NCBI GenBank assembly: GCA_003152315.1
Contig: PLZV01000023.1
Coordinates: 1-64,000 of the forward strand
Direction: 5' to 3'
DNA from: Verrucomicrobiota bacterium
GTDB taxonomy: Bacteria > Verrucomicrobiota > Verrucomicrobiia > Palsa-1439
DNA length: 64,000 nt
The notes below the pieces were generated by a model. The model did no database searches. It had not been told where the DNA came from and saw only the letters and a program-made list of their open reading frames with translations. Shown in pieces: positions 27,506 through 37,581 of this stretch. How positions within the stretch are numbered: position 1 is the first letter of the stretch; every line of letters begins with the position of its first letter. The position numbers and the translations under genes were made by a program.

Positions 27506-28373
27506 CGCGCGCGGCTTGTCGTGGGGCGTTTCAACCCTCGGCTGTGCGGAGTTGCGGCTTCCGCATATCTGTAAACTTCTCAGCGAGTTTCGACTCCGTG
27601 AACTTGAGATGCGTGCCGTGGACGGGCGCATTGATTTGCCGCAATGGGCCTGGGATGCGGGCTGGCCGCCCTACCGGGCAGCCGCTTTGCTGGCGAAGCA
27701 TGACATCCGATTGCGCGTCGCGGATTCTTCCTTCAAACTTGTCGGCAACGATGTCAAGTCCCGCGCCGAGTTATTGACGTTTTGCAACTGGGCCGATTCC
27801 TGGGGCGCGCGGTACGTCCGCGCTTTTGGCGGCGGTACCTGGGGACAAGCATTGACCGAAGCGGACTACGAGCAAGCGGCCCAGACGGTCACGTGGTGGC
27901 AACAGGAAAGAAGGCAGCGCGGCTGGCGCGTTGAGTTGTTGCTCGAAACGCACGACGGATTCTCCGCGTCCGGCCCTTGCCGCAATCTGCTCGCCCGGTT
28001 GCATGAACCGATCGGCATCATCTGGGACGCGCATCATACTTGGCGGCTCGGCGGCGAGTCCCCGCGCGAATCGTGGTCGCAACTCTCCCAGTGGATTCGT
28101 CACGTTCACGTCAAAGACAGTATCGCCAAACCTTCAGCGCGACATCCGTACACGTACGTTCTGCCCGGCGACGGCGAGATGCCGCTGGGACAAATCGTCG
28201 AGCTGCTGACCGAGCATCAATTCGCGGGAGCAATTTCGCTGGAATGGGAACGTCTCTGGCATCCGTATCTGCCGCCGTTGCGCGAGGCGTTGACACAATT
28301 GGAAGCGCAGCCGTGGTTTGTGACTTCTGTGAAGGCTGTCAATGAACACCAATCTCCTGCCATCGCCCGTTAA
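27489..28373 (+). CDS. Sugar phosphate isomerase/epimerase family TIM-barrel protein
   Basis: This 294-residue protein has the xylose-isomerase-like TIM barrel (AP_endonuc_2 superfamily). The metal-binding pattern is recognisable: Glu in ELLLETHDGF near residue 155, Asp and His in IIWDAHHTWRLGG near 180, His in IRHVHVKDS near 205 and Glu in AISLEWERLW near 250. Such enzymes isomerise or epimerise free or phosphorylated sugars, or dehydrate keto-inositols. It overlaps the dehydrogenase upstream and the DUF2264 gene downstream (32 bp), making a tight three-gene operon. It is cytoplasmic, and its substrate is unknown. Confidence 0.88.
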   Translation: MTAPVNARGLSWGVSTLGCAELRLPHICKLLSEFRLRELEMRAVDGRIDLPQWAWDAGWPPYRAAALLAKHDIRLRVADSSFKLVGNDVKSRAELLTFCNWADSWGARYVRAFGGGTWGQALTEADYEQAAQTVTWWQQERRQRGWRVELLLETHDGFSASGPCRNLLARLHEPIGIIWDAHHTWRLGGESPRESWSQLSQWIRHVHVKDSIAKPSARHPYTYVLPGDGEMPLGQIVELLTEHQFAGAISLEWERLWHPYLPPLREALTQLEAQPWFVTSVKAVNEHQSPAIAR

Positions 28374-30285
28374 TTCTCCCGCGATAACTCCGTACGCACC
28401 CGTAAACACGGCGCCGGACGGTGGGTATGCGTGGTGGCGTTCCGCGGCCGAAAACCTTCTCGTTCCGCTCGCCGCCCTGATGAAGCCAGACAAGGCGGAT
28501 CTGCCGTTGCGCGGGCAAGCCAGCAACCACGGCGTGCAAGCGGACCGTCTCGAATCCTTCGCCCGCCCGTGTCTGCTGGCGGCTCATTGGCTGGTGAGCG
28601 AACCGGCCGCGGCCGAGAAGCTTTCCCGCGATGAAATTGCGGCATGGTTCCGCCGCGGATTGGTGGTTGGCACCGACCCTTCCAGTCCGGAATCCTGGGG
28701 GCCGACCGCCAATCACCACCAACACACCGTCGAAATGGCGGCGCTGACTCTGGCCCTGCAAATCGCCCGCTCGTCCCTGTGGGAGCCGCTGTCGAAACCG
28801 GAGCGCGAGCAGGTGGCGCGCTGGTTCGCCAGCATTCGCGGCGCGGGATTACATCGCAACAACCACATGTTCTTCAGCGTGATGACGCTCGCCTTCTTGA
28901 ATCAGGAGGGTTTTGCCCGCAGCAGCGATGGGCCGGTGATGCGCCATTTGCTGGACGTGCTCGAAAGCATGGCGCTGGGCGGCGGATGGTTCATTGACGG
29001 GATGAACGAAACGGTAGACTACTATCAAGCCTACGCCTTTCATTATTATGGACAGTGGTGGGCCAGACTCTACGGTTACACCGACCCCAAACGCGCCCGC
29101 CGCTGGAAGGATTGGACCCGACAGTTTCTCAAGGATTACGTTCACTTCTTTGCCGCCAGCGGCGAAACTCCTCCGTTCGGACGGTCGCTCTGTTACCGGT
29201 TCGCCGCGTCGGCGCCGTTCGGTCTTGCGGAACTTTGCGGCGTGGCGGCCGTCCCGCCGGGCCAGGCCCGGCGAGTCTGCACGCGCAACCTGGATTTTTT
29301 TCTTCGTCAGCACGTATTACAGGAACAAGGAGCGTTGTCCTTGGGCTGGACCGACGAATTTCCGGGGATCACCGAGGCTTACAGTTGCGCCGGCTCCGCG
29401 TATTGGGCTGCCAAAGGGTTTTCCCCGTTGCTGCTGCCGTCACAACACCGGTTTTGGCGGGCGAAAGAAGAACGTCTGCCGTCCGAAAAATCGGATTTCC
29501 AAATTGCCGTGCCCCAAGCCGGATTGGTCGTGCGCAGTCATGATGGCGAAGTTGAGGTCTTGAACAACGCCAACGGGATCAGCGTGGGCAACATCCCGTT
29601 CGGTACCTGGAAATGGGGCAAGCTGAGTTTCCGGTCCGGCATTGGCGGCGAGATTGCGCCATCCGCCGGGCGTTATCCACTCGACGCGGCGCTTACGGCG
29701 GAGTTCGTGACCGGCTCGATTTATGGCCGCCACCAATGCCAGCCCGTTGCGGTGGCGGCGGATCATTGCGCGTCGGTGTATGGCCTGGGCGACCGGTTCA
29801 GTCAGAACCACGCCAGTGTGGAAACACACCTCTGGTGGAAAGGCGGCTGGCAGTTCCAGTGGCACCGCGTGACCGCCTATCAACCAGCTGTTTTTCGGTT
29901 GGGCACTTACAGTCTCCCGTTGCCGGAAGGTCGCTGGACGGAATTGACAGTGAATGATGATTTTGCCCACGCCAGCAATGGCCAGCATGGTGTGGCCATT
30001 CAACCGTTGCTTGGTTTCCATGGGGTGAAAGCCAATGAATCCGAACCGCATAAACGCACACACTTGCTCGCATGGCATTCGCTGACATTGACGGCGGAAA
30101 CAGAAAAAGTTGTGGGAGAACAGCACTTGTTGGCATTGGTCTGGGTTGGACTGAACCAGAAAGAACGTGAATCGTGGAAAGTTATTTCGAGTTCCGAAGG
30201 CAAATTGAAATTGCGTCATCCAGCATTAGGCGGATGGCAGATCACACAGGCAGAATTGCCCAAGTTGTCTATTGCGACTGCATAA
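28342..30285 (+). CDS. DUF2264 domain protein
   Basis: This 647-residue protein lacks a clear signal peptide. The N-terminal two thirds form a helical (alpha/alpha) repeat domain with the DUF2264 landmarks RLESFARPCLLAAHWL, NNHMFF.VMTLAFL and DGMNETVDYYQAYAFHYYGQWWA. A C-terminal beta-rich domain follows. DUF2264 proteins resemble polysaccharide-lyase/unsaturated-glucuronyl-hydrolase toroids and are often found in polysaccharide loci, but a reaction is not established to my knowledge. It is the last gene of the operon starting at 26492. By context I infer a role in processing unsaturated uronate oligosaccharides. Confidence 0.8.
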   Translation: MNTNLLPSPVNSPAITPYAPVNTAPDGGYAWWRSAAENLLVPLAALMKPDKADLPLRGQASNHGVQADRLESFARPCLLAAHWLVSEPAAAEKLSRDEIAAWFRRGLVVGTDPSSPESWGPTANHHQHTVEMAALTLALQIARSSLWEPLSKPEREQVARWFASIRGAGLHRNNHMFFSVMTLAFLNQEGFARSSDGPVMRHLLDVLESMALGGGWFIDGMNETVDYYQAYAFHYYGQWWARLYGYTDPKRARRWKDWTRQFLKDYVHFFAASGETPPFGRSLCYRFAASAPFGLAELCGVAAVPPGQARRVCTRNLDFFLRQHVLQEQGALSLGWTDEFPGITEAYSCAGSAYWAAKGFSPLLLPSQHRFWRAKEERLPSEKSDFQIAVPQAGLVVRSHDGEVEVLNNANGISVGNIPFGTWKWGKLSFRSGIGGEIAPSAGRYPLDAALTAEFVTGSIYGRHQCQPVAVAADHCASVYGLGDRFSQNHASVETHLWWKGGWQFQWHRVTAYQPAVFRLGTYSLPLPEGRWTELTVNDDFAHASNGQHGVAIQPLLGFHGVKANESEPHKRTHLLAWHSLTLTAETEKVVGEQHLLALVWVGLNQKERESWKVISSSEGKLKLRHPALGGWQITQAELPKLSIATA

Positions 30286-30423
30286 CTGACTCTCCCAGCC
30301 GCAACCAATCACCGTTAAAACGGAACTCGTTGCGCTGCTGAGACATTGTGTGGCGGTGTCGCTCGAAGAATGGGCGAAAAGACAGAAAAAAACGCTTGCA
30401 TTACCGGTCGGTCGCTGTTAAAT

Positions 30424-30437
30424 TTAATAATTATGAA
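30424..30437. promoter_or_regulatory. AT-rich palindrome, site 2
   Basis: TTAATAATTATGAA is centred on AATT. It overlaps the ATG (30433) of a 26-codon frame ending at 30513 and lies 105 bp before the start chosen for the beta-strand exoprotein. It matches consensus TTRATAATTATYAA with one change. Confidence 0.6.
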
Positions 30438-30542
30438 TCGACGGGAAGGCTCTCTCGGTCCCGGCGGGAACTGTAACGCGTTGCTTGGCAGATGGGAACC
30501 AGGAGCACGCTAGTGCTCCACAAACGGCAAGGGATGCATCAA

Positions 30543-33494
30543 ATGACTCAGTCGCAACCTCTCACCCGGATATTTCGTTGTTCAACTCCAGCCCTGATTG
30601 CCGCCGTTATGGCGTTTGGATTGCTGGCCACTGCCCCGCGCGGCCTGGCGGTCACCATGACTTGGACAAATGGCAACGACGTCTGGAACAGCACGACGGC
30701 TTGGACAACGAACCAGTCCAGTGGTCAAGACCCAACGGATCCTGGGTTATCCAACGTTACTTGTATAGCGGGCGCCGTTACCAACGTCACCGCCACCTGC
30801 GTCGGCGGAACGGGCGGCTTCCCCTCAACTGCTGACACGGCGCGCTTCACAAACGACACGAGTTATACTGTCAACGTCAGCGCCCCGACAACCGTCGGCT
30901 TCATTACATTCTCGAACACAGCGGGGGCGGTCACGCTGAATGCCGGTTCGTCTTCGCTGTCCATCACGGGCCGGTTCCGGATTGCCGATGGCGGCGCCAC
31001 GTCGACGGTTGTTTGGGCGGGCGGGACTCTCAGCGCTGCGAACAGCAGCCTGACGACACAAATTGGTAGTGCTAACAGCAATTCTGTGGGTGTTTTGATC
31101 GTAACCAATGGGACTGTGATCACTACGGGGAATGTGTCGCTGGGCACACCCCTTACATCGGTCGGGAAGCTCATCATCAGCGGTCCCGGCGTCGTCACGA
31201 ATGCCATCGGGCAACAACTGGCGTCGCCTTACGTCTTCAGGGCGCGCACCCCCGGCAGCGAGATAATCATCACCAACGGCGGCAAGCTGTTTTGGGCCGG
31301 CGAAGTCAGGGTTGAGTCGAACAGTCTGATGCTCGTTTCGGACACAAATAGCCTTTTGTATTGCACGAACAACCCGGTCGTCAGCAGCGCCCTCGCTTGC
31401 GGTGATCTAGAGGGCCCCGGCTGCAAGATGATCATCAGCAACGGTGCGACAGTCTTTGCCGATGGCACCATCTCCATTGGCAGAAATAGCGGTTCCTCCA
31501 ATACCGGGATTGTCGTCGGCGCCGGGTCCAAATTGATCTCGTCGGCGATTGGGAATTTCGTCATTGGTGTTGGCAGTGCGACTGCCAGAGACAATTCCCT
31601 GACCGTTTATGACGGCGGTTATGTCGAATGCGGCGGCCCCTTCTTCTCCGTCCCTGGCGGTACCGTTACCAATGCCTCATTTTATATGGGGGGGGCGGGA
31701 GCCATTAGCACCGGTTTGGCGGTCGCAGTTCGCGGAAATTCACAGGGACTGAACAGCTTGATCGTCGTGACAAACGCGGTGTTCACCTGCACTAAGATGT
31801 CAGTCCAGGGCAGCGGAAGCAACGCTCTGGCTGTCTTGTCCAAGGGAACGCTCAACGTCACCGCCTTCAGCACCTTCGAGACAAACGGTCTGAGTGTCGC
31901 CGCCGTGTCCGGTGCTCTCACGATCAACGCGGGCACCATCAATGCCGTCAGCGGCACCAACGCCCTCGGTGTCACTATCGGCGGCAACGGCACGCTTACG
32001 GGCAACTCATTGACCATTACCAACGGGGGTAAGCTGCTATCGGAGTTGGGCACCATCGGCCCAAACAGCTCTCTTAATACCGGAGTTGTCACCGGGGTTG
32101 GATCGATTTGGTCGAACTACACAGCCGGAGCCAGCTTTGTCAACTCGAATAGCCTTATTGTCGGCGGTGGCACCACGGCGAGCGGCAGCCGCAACTACTT
32201 GGCTGTTCAGAATGGCGCGACCCTTGTCAACAACGGCTCGCTGCAAATTGGTAACAGCGGCAGCTCCACGCTCAACTCGGTCCTCTTCGGCGGTCCCGGG
32301 GCGCCCGCGGTGATCATTAACAGTGGAATGGTAAATGTTGGTGGTGGCTCCGGGACATCTGGAAACTCACTGACAATTTCGAATGCCAGTTTGAATTGCG
32401 ACACGCTCAACGTCGGCGGCGCTGGCACCAACAGAGTCAACAACACGCTTGTTTTTAACGGCGGTACGATCTCAGCCAACTATGTTCGGGTTCGGCTGTC
32501 GAATACAGTTGTCTTCACCGCCGGCACACTCAGCGCCGGGGGTTTGGACATCGATCCCGGCGCCAACAACAGCAATGTCTTCGTCGTCGGCGATGGCACC
32601 AGCGCCGCCTACTACGACATGGCAGCGGGCGGCACCGGCTATCACGGCTTTAGTAATGGCGGTCTCGTTGTCACGAACGGCGCCTCCCTCCGTGGCAGCG
32701 GCACGCTGACCGGTACCATGACCGTGCTCGGCACGTTCGTGCCCGGGTTCGCCAATGCGGTCGGCTCGATTTTTACCAGCAACAGCCTTACCTTTGGAAG
32801 TTCGGCTGTGCTAAACTACGACTTGGGCACTGTGAGCGACACGGCGACAATCAACGGCAATCTGGCCTTGGGCAACAGCATAGTGAACGTGACGGATTCG
32901 GGTGGGTTTGGCGCGGGGACGTATGTGTTGCTCACCCACACGAACACGGTGACGGCTCCGTCGGGAACATTGACGGTGGGCACGTTGCCCGCGGGATTCA
33001 CCGCCACGGTTTCCAATGATGTGCCCACTGCCCGGGTCCTGCTGGTAGTGAGCGCCATCGGCGGTGGCGATCCGTACGCCACGTGGCTGACTCACTACGG
33101 TCTCACTGGCGGGAATGCATTGGGCACGGCCGATCCGGATGCCGATGGCATGAGCAATACCAATGAGTTCCTGGCTGGTTTCAATCCGACCAGCAACGCA
33201 GCCTACCTACATGTCATTAGCGTTGTGAAATCTGGCAACAACATGAACATCACGTACCTGGGCGCCAATGGGGACAGCACCTACTCGGGTGGGCCTGCCT
33301 CACGCACCAACGTGCTGGAGTTCACGACTGGCACGGTCAACGGTAGTTACTCGACAAACAACTTCGCGAGCACCGGCCAAACCAACATTCTCAGCGGTGG
33401 CACAGGTGCGGGCGTGGTGACCAATATGGTGGACAGTGGTGGGGCGACGAACGCCCCGTCGCGGTACTATCGGGTACGCGTGCTAGTACCGTAA
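30543..33494 (+). CDS. Exported autotransporter-type beta-strand repeat protein
   Basis: This 983-residue exported protein has a signal peptide at about residues 1-36. After a short TMTWTNGNDVWNSTTAW motif (a typical opening of autotransporter-associated beta-strand proteins) it contains many repeats of the form LTITNGGKLxS..GTIGxNSSxNTGVVTGVGSIW. These should build a long parallel beta-helix. The last 140 residues are a different module (DPDADGMSNTNEFLAGFNPTSN to YYRVRVLVP) that recurs almost unchanged at the end of the neighbouring PL7 protein. No beta-barrel translocator is visible, so export and attachment may rely on that tail. It is possibly a polysaccharide-binding or surface-layer protein. 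An upstream TTG/ATG start is possible; 30543 gives the best signal peptide. Confidence 0.78.
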   Translation: MTQSQPLTRIFRCSTPALIAAVMAFGLLATAPRGLAVTMTWTNGNDVWNSTTAWTTNQSSGQDPTDPGLSNVTCIAGAVTNVTATCVGGTGGFPSTADTARFTNDTSYTVNVSAPTTVGFITFSNTAGAVTLNAGSSSLSITGRFRIADGGATSTVVWAGGTLSAANSSLTTQIGSANSNSVGVLIVTNGTVITTGNVSLGTPLTSVGKLIISGPGVVTNAIGQQLASPYVFRARTPGSEIIITNGGKLFWAGEVRVESNSLMLVSDTNSLLYCTNNPVVSSALACGDLEGPGCKMIISNGATVFADGTISIGRNSGSSNTGIVVGAGSKLISSAIGNFVIGVGSATARDNSLTVYDGGYVECGGPFFSVPGGTVTNASFYMGGAGAISTGLAVAVRGNSQGLNSLIVVTNAVFTCTKMSVQGSGSNALAVLSKGTLNVTAFSTFETNGLSVAAVSGALTINAGTINAVSGTNALGVTIGGNGTLTGNSLTITNGGKLLSELGTIGPNSSLNTGVVTGVGSIWSNYTAGASFVNSNSLIVGGGTTASGSRNYLAVQNGATLVNNGSLQIGNSGSSTLNSVLFGGPGAPAVIINSGMVNVGGGSGTSGNSLTISNASLNCDTLNVGGAGTNRVNNTLVFNGGTISANYVRVRLSNTVVFTAGTLSAGGLDIDPGANNSNVFVVGDGTSAAYYDMAAGGTGYHGFSNGGLVVTNGASLRGSGTLTGTMTVLGTFVPGFANAVGSIFTSNSLTFGSSAVLNYDLGTVSDTATINGNLALGNSIVNVTDSGGFGAGTYVLLTHTNTVTAPSGTLTVGTLPAGFTATVSNDVPTARVLLVVSAIGGGDPYATWLTHYGLTGGNALGTADPDADGMSNTNEFLAGFNPTSNAAYLHVISVVKSGNNMNITYLGANGDSTYSGGPASRTNVLEFTTGTVNGSYSTNNFASTGQTNILSGGTGAGVVTNMVDSGGATNAPSRYYRVRVLVP

Positions 33495-33538
33495 CATGCC
33501 CATTGACTGGTAGCCACGTCGCTATCGGTAAGCCAATT

Positions 33539-35284
33539 ATGCATCGCAATCGGGTCAGTACATTCACCCTGGTTCACTCGGTGTTGCTCTGCCTCGCCGG
33601 CGCAACGGCTTGGGCACTCGACCCTGGCCAGCCGCCGGGAAGCAACTTTGATTTGAGTCATTGGAAAGAGCAACTCCCCACCTTAAACGGCGTCCTCACC
33701 TGTTCGGGGACCGGAGGCGTGGATGAGGTGAAACCACCCCAACTGCAGGCAGGCTTTACCAACGCGTATTTCTACACCGGATCGGACGGAGCGATGGTGT
33801 TCTGGGCGCCGATTAACGGCGCGACGACGAGCGGTAATACAACGTCTCCGCGCTCCGAATTGCGTGAGGAGATGTCTCCTGGTTCCGACAGCCTGAACTG
33901 GATACTGTTCGGCACGCATATTCTGGATGCGCAGTGCAAAGTATTACAGGTGCCGACCAGCACCAAAGAAACCATTATCGGCCAAATCCACGCTCAAAGC
34001 GGTGCCGCCCTGCCAACAGTCAAGGTCGTCTACAATAACGGCAAGGTTCATTCGACCATCAAGACCAACTCAACCGACGACAACAGCGACTTGGACTCCC
34101 CAACTGTGACCGTCGGGTTGAGCAACAGCATCACGTACGAAATCAAAGTCGTGAACGGCCTGGTTTCGGTTGTGATCAACGGTAAGACCAACTCGCTAAA
34201 TGTTTTCCAGACCGACCCGAATTACACGAATGAAACGCAGTATTTCAAAGCCGGGGACTATTGCCAGGCCAATGCCTGCACAAACCCTTCAAACGACGGC
34301 GCCAAGGTTGCGTTTTACGCCGTGACATTGTTCCACGCTCCCAGCATCACCAACCAGCCCGCCAGCCAAGCGGTTTCCGTGGGGAGCAACGTTACGTTCA
34401 ATGTCGGCGCGCTTGGCAATCCACCATTGTACTATGCCTGGCGGCTGAACGGCACGAACATCAATAACGCGACCAATGCCACCCTCGCGATCCCCAACGT
34501 GCAACTCACCAACGCGGGCACTTACTCTGTGGTCGTTACCGACTCTGTCGGCACCGTCATCAGTGCCGTCACCAGCAGCAACGCCACATTGACCGTGGTT
34601 ACACCTGCGCCTGTGGCCAGTTTCACCGCGAGTCCGACCAATGGTGCAGCGCCGCTGGCCGTGGCCTTTACGGATACCTCGTCGAACTCGCCCACGAACT
34701 GGTCTTGGACGTTTGGCGATACCGGCACGTCAACGTCGCAGAGCCCAAGCCACACGTACACCACGGCTGGCAGTTACACGGTGAGGTTGATCGCCAGCAA
34801 CACGGGAGGTTCGGGTACCAATACCCAGACGGCCTTGATCAGCGTTTACGACCCGTTTGCGTGGTGGCAGCTCCAGTACTTCGGCAGCACCAACAATAAT
34901 CCGAACGCGGCACCGGGCGGGGACTACACCGGTACCGGTATGAGCAACACCAATAAATTCCTGGTAGGCTTGAATCCCATCAGCCCTGCGGCGTACCTGC
35001 ACATCATCAGCATCGCCAATACGAACACGGCAGACATCAACGTGATTTATCTGGGGGCCAATGGCGACAGCACCTGGTCGCCGGGCATCGCGTCGCGCAC
35101 CAATGTGCTGGAGTTCACGGCGGGCGCGGCTAGTGGCGACTACTCGAATAACTTCGTGAGTGCCAACGTGACCAACATTCTCAGTGGCGGGACCGGAACC
35201 GGCTTCGTCACCAACATGGTCGATGCTGGCGGCGCGATCAATACGCCGTCGCGGTACTACCGGGTCCGCGTGCTGGTGCCTTGA
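33539..35284 (+). CDS. Exported alginate lyase, PL7 family, with Ig and PKD domains
   Basis: This 581-residue enzyme cleaves alginate-like polyuronates by beta-elimination. A signal peptide covers residues 1-26. The PL7 (alginate lyase 2) jelly roll spans about residues 30-265 and has all three active-cleft motifs: RSELRE (105-110), QIH (149-151) and YFKAGDYCQ (235-243). QIH often goes with guluronate- or mixed-block specificity. An Ig-like domain (about 270-358) and a PKD domain (about 362-440, ending in SGTNTQTALISVYD) follow. Then comes the 140-residue C-terminal module ending YYRVRVLVP. It starts 44 bp after the beta-strand protein and is probably in the same transcript. The annotated start gives a clean signal peptide. 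Confidence 0.93.
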   Translation: MHRNRVSTFTLVHSVLLCLAGATAWALDPGQPPGSNFDLSHWKEQLPTLNGVLTCSGTGGVDEVKPPQLQAGFTNAYFYTGSDGAMVFWAPINGATTSGNTTSPRSELREEMSPGSDSLNWILFGTHILDAQCKVLQVPTSTKETIIGQIHAQSGAALPTVKVVYNNGKVHSTIKTNSTDDNSDLDSPTVTVGLSNSITYEIKVVNGLVSVVINGKTNSLNVFQTDPNYTNETQYFKAGDYCQANACTNPSNDGAKVAFYAVTLFHAPSITNQPASQAVSVGSNVTFNVGALGNPPLYYAWRLNGTNINNATNATLAIPNVQLTNAGTYSVVVTDSVGTVISAVTSSNATLTVVTPAPVASFTASPTNGAAPLAVAFTDTSSNSPTNWSWTFGDTGTSTSQSPSHTYTTAGSYTVRLIASNTGGSGTNTQTALISVYDPFAWWQLQYFGSTNNNPNAAPGGDYTGTGMSNTNKFLVGLNPISPAAYLHIISIANTNTADINVIYLGANGDSTWSPGIASRTNVLEFTAGAASGDYSNNFVSANVTNILSGGTGTGFVTNMVDAGGAINTPSRYYRVRVLVP

Positions 35285-35565
35285 ATATTACCTGGAGGAG
35301 TGCAGCCGCGAGGACTGAACGGCAACCAAACAGCAACACCAAAGCCGCGTTCACGACTCGGTGAACAATCCCCGGCGGCGCTCTTCCTCATCGTTTCACA
35401 AGTTTTTCCTGAACTGCTTCCCGTAGCCCAATAATAACTTCTGGGCATTCCTCTCCCCTACTTTGAGGGTGTGAGTCAAGGCGAGGATTCTGCTGCTGTT
35501 ATGCAGCAGCGTGGCCACGTCTCGATGAAGACCATGCCAAGGGGAACCGGCCGCAAAGATGACTG
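35285..35565. other. Intergenic region without a gene
   Basis: This lies between the convergent PL7 and pseudopilin genes. No strong terminator hairpin or coding frame was seen. AATAATAAC near 35430 resembles half of the AT-rich palindrome but is not symmetrical. Confidence 0.4.
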
Positions 35566-36339
35566 CTAACGTCCTTCCCAGAGAGACTGGCCAGCCGATG
35601 GCGGCGGGAAAGCCGCTTTCGCCTGGGTGAAAGTCACGTTGCGCACGCTGCCGTCAACATACAGGATGTTCATGGAGTCGGCGAGGTGGCGAAAGTCCAG
35701 CCAACTGCAGGCGGCGGGACCCCCTGAAGCCAGATCGTCCTTTGTGGCAGTTCCGCTCGAAGACTTCCACGGAGTGTTGGATTGGCAACTCGCGCTGCCG
35801 GGGGCGCCGGGATCCTGTTTACCCTCGATGACGAGCGGTGTCTCCGAGGGATTGGTCGTGTCAGCGGCCTCCAACCGCGGTTGCTGGGAGGTCAAGGTAG
35901 TAGTGGTTCCCGGTTTGATCCCCAGCATGGCCCCGGTACACGAGTAGGTTAAACTGAGATCCGAGTTGTTCGCGATTCCTGGAAACTTGGCGCTGGGGCA
36001 GTCAAAAACCCGATTGGGCGATGCGGTGCTGCCAGCGCCCTTCTGCGGCATGTACCGACCCAATAGTTTTGGCCAAGTCGGGACGCCGGTTCCACCGGAT
36101 GGCGTCGGCATATATCCGTCGTCCTCGTCCGTGTAAAGATGGATGGCTATAGAGATCTGGCGCAAGTTGGACACACAGACTGCCATTCGTCCCTTCTCAC
36201 GAGCCTTATTGAGAGCAGGCAGGAGCATTGCCGCCAGGATCCCGATGATGGCGATGACCACCAGCAATTCGATGAGCGTGAAGGCCCGCGTGTGTCGGCC
36301 GGCGGAACGGCGCTGTGGCTGGGTGTAACTTTGCTTCAT
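35566..36339 (-). CDS. Type II pseudopilin (prepilin N-methylation domain, H-X-DG type)
   Basis: This 257-residue protein has a type IV prepilin signature: a positively charged leader, then [25 protein letters not shown] with Glu at position +5 after the predicted cleavage (about residue 20). The rest is a globular domain with a Cys pair. Near the C terminus [16 protein letters not shown] is a version of the H-X9-DG motif with one extra residue. These proteins are very abundant in planctomycetes and verrucomicrobia and are thought to build pseudopili or act in secretion. It is divergent from the manA-like gene, and an AT-rich palindrome (36451-36464) lies between the two starts. The start at MKQSYTQ gives the shortest leader. 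Confidence 0.85.
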   Translation of the reverse strand: MKQSYTQPQRRSAGRHTRAFTLIELLVVIAIIGILAAMLLPALNKAREKGRMAVCVSNLRQISIAIHLYTDEDDGYMPTPSGGTGVPTWPKLLGRYMPQKGAGSTASPNRVFDCPSAKFPGIANNSDLSLTYSCTGAMLGIKPGTTTTLTSQQPRLEAADTTNPSETPLVIEGKQDPGAPGSASCQSNTPWKSSSGTATKDDLASGGPAACSWLDFRHLADSMNILYVDGSVRNVTFTQAKAAFPPPSAGQSLWEGR

Positions 36340-36450
36340 GGTTCTGTCTTTCCTTGAATCTGTCACGGTGTCATCCTTCACCGCATCGAAGCCGTTGCAT
36401 GCTACTATCCACGTATTTTACGGATTTTCGCCTTGCGGTCAACACTATTT

Positions 36451-36464
36451 TTGATAATTATTAA
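36451..36464. promoter_or_regulatory. AT-rich palindrome, site 3
   Basis: TTGATAATTATTAA is the best match to the shared motif TTRATAATTATYAA. It ends 5 nt before the ATG of the manA-like gene and 111 bp before the divergent pseudopilin start. Confidence 0.65.
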
Positions 36465-36469
36465 TCCAT

Positions 36470-37576
36470 ATGCCGAGCTTCGAACTCTTACCAGCCCTGC
36501 CACTTGACCTAAATCCCGTATGGAGAAGTTATCGCGGTGGCAGTGTCCTGCGGGCTTTTCGAGGCCAACCCGGCACCGGAGACGACCATTTTCCCGAGGA
36601 CTGGCTCGCCTCTACCGTCCTCGCCCGTAACGGCGAGCATTCCCAGGGAGTGATGGAAGGATTGAGCCGAATTTCCGACGCCAACAGCAATCTGCTCATC
36701 GAATCGCTGAAACAGAGACCGGGGTTCTGGTTCGGACCGGGTCAAAGGGCCCACCAAGATTCACTCACTCTGGGCGTGCTGTGGAAACTACTTGATTCCG
36801 CGGTCCGCCTTCAATTCCAGGCGCACCCTGATGCTAGGTTCGCCCGCCGACATCTCAATTCCCCTGCTGGCAAGACGGAGTGTTGGTATATCCTCGGCAC
36901 GCGCGGAGAAGCGTATGTTTATCTCGGCTTCCAACATTCACCCTCTCGCGAAGCGTGGGCGCGCATGATTCGAGAACAGCGCGTGGAGGAAATGCTCGCA
37001 TGTTTTGAAAAAATCCGCGTTCAGCCGGGCGATTGTTACGTTGTTCCCGCTGGAACGCCGCACGCCATCGGCGCGGGCATTTTCATGATGGAGCTGATGG
37101 AGCCGACCGATTGGGTGGTTCGCTGCGAGACGACCAACGCTGGCGTCACGCTCCCGCCGGAAGCGTGTTTTATGGGACTCGACTTGGAAACCTGTATGGA
37201 GGTGTTTGATTATCGGGCTTACTCGGTCGCGAAAGTCAGACGCACTTTTCAACAATCGCCACGAGAACTGGTTTGCACCAACGATTATTGCGAAGAGGAA
37301 TTGATTGGGCCGACCTACCATGAATACTTTCGCTTGCATCGGTTGCGCGGCCATGGCGACGCGAGTTGGCCAGGCGGTGAACTGATGCTGCTCATTGTCA
37401 TAACCGGCGAAGCGAATTTACTGTGCGGTGGCCAGGGACAGCCGGTGCGGGCCGGTCAAACGCTGCTGCTGCTGCCGGGCGCGGCGCAATCGTGGAACTG
37501 GACACAACCGTCGGGCGACTGGGAAATTCTCCTCGCCAAATTGCCGGTGTTTCAGTCATCCTCCCATCACTCCTGA
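36470..37576 (+). CDS. manA: Class I mannose-6-phosphate isomerase family protein
   Basis: This 368-residue cupin-fold enzyme is of the type that interconverts mannose-6-phosphate and fructose-6-phosphate. The zinc-site segments are visible: LQFQAHPDA near residue 115, KTECWYIL near 134 and VVPAGTPHAIGAG near 195. The C-terminal cupin (LLCGGQGQPVRAGQTLLLLPGA) follows. It is the first gene of a four-gene plus-strand operon (isomerase, transporter, SDR, fusion enzyme). In a uronate/mannuronate locus it may handle mannose units, though family members with altered specificity exist. No Shine-Dalgarno site is seen; an AT-rich palindrome abuts the start. The stop is 5 bp before the transporter start. 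Confidence 0.82.
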   Translation: MPSFELLPALPLDLNPVWRSYRGGSVLRAFRGQPGTGDDHFPEDWLASTVLARNGEHSQGVMEGLSRISDANSNLLIESLKQRPGFWFGPGQRAHQDSLTLGVLWKLLDSAVRLQFQAHPDARFARRHLNSPAGKTECWYILGTRGEAYVYLGFQHSPSREAWARMIREQRVEEMLACFEKIRVQPGDCYVVPAGTPHAIGAGIFMMELMEPTDWVVRCETTNAGVTLPPEACFMGLDLETCMEVFDYRAYSVAKVRRTFQQSPRELVCTNDYCEEELIGPTYHEYFRLHRLRGHGDASWPGGELMLLIVITGEANLLCGGQGQPVRAGQTLLLLPGAAQSWNWTQPSGDWEILLAKLPVFQSSSHHS

Positions 37577-37581
37577 AATTC

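Noticed and set aside
30543..33494. Classical autotransporter
   Set aside because: No C-terminal beta-barrel translocator is visible; the end is the FYR/YYR-type module instead.
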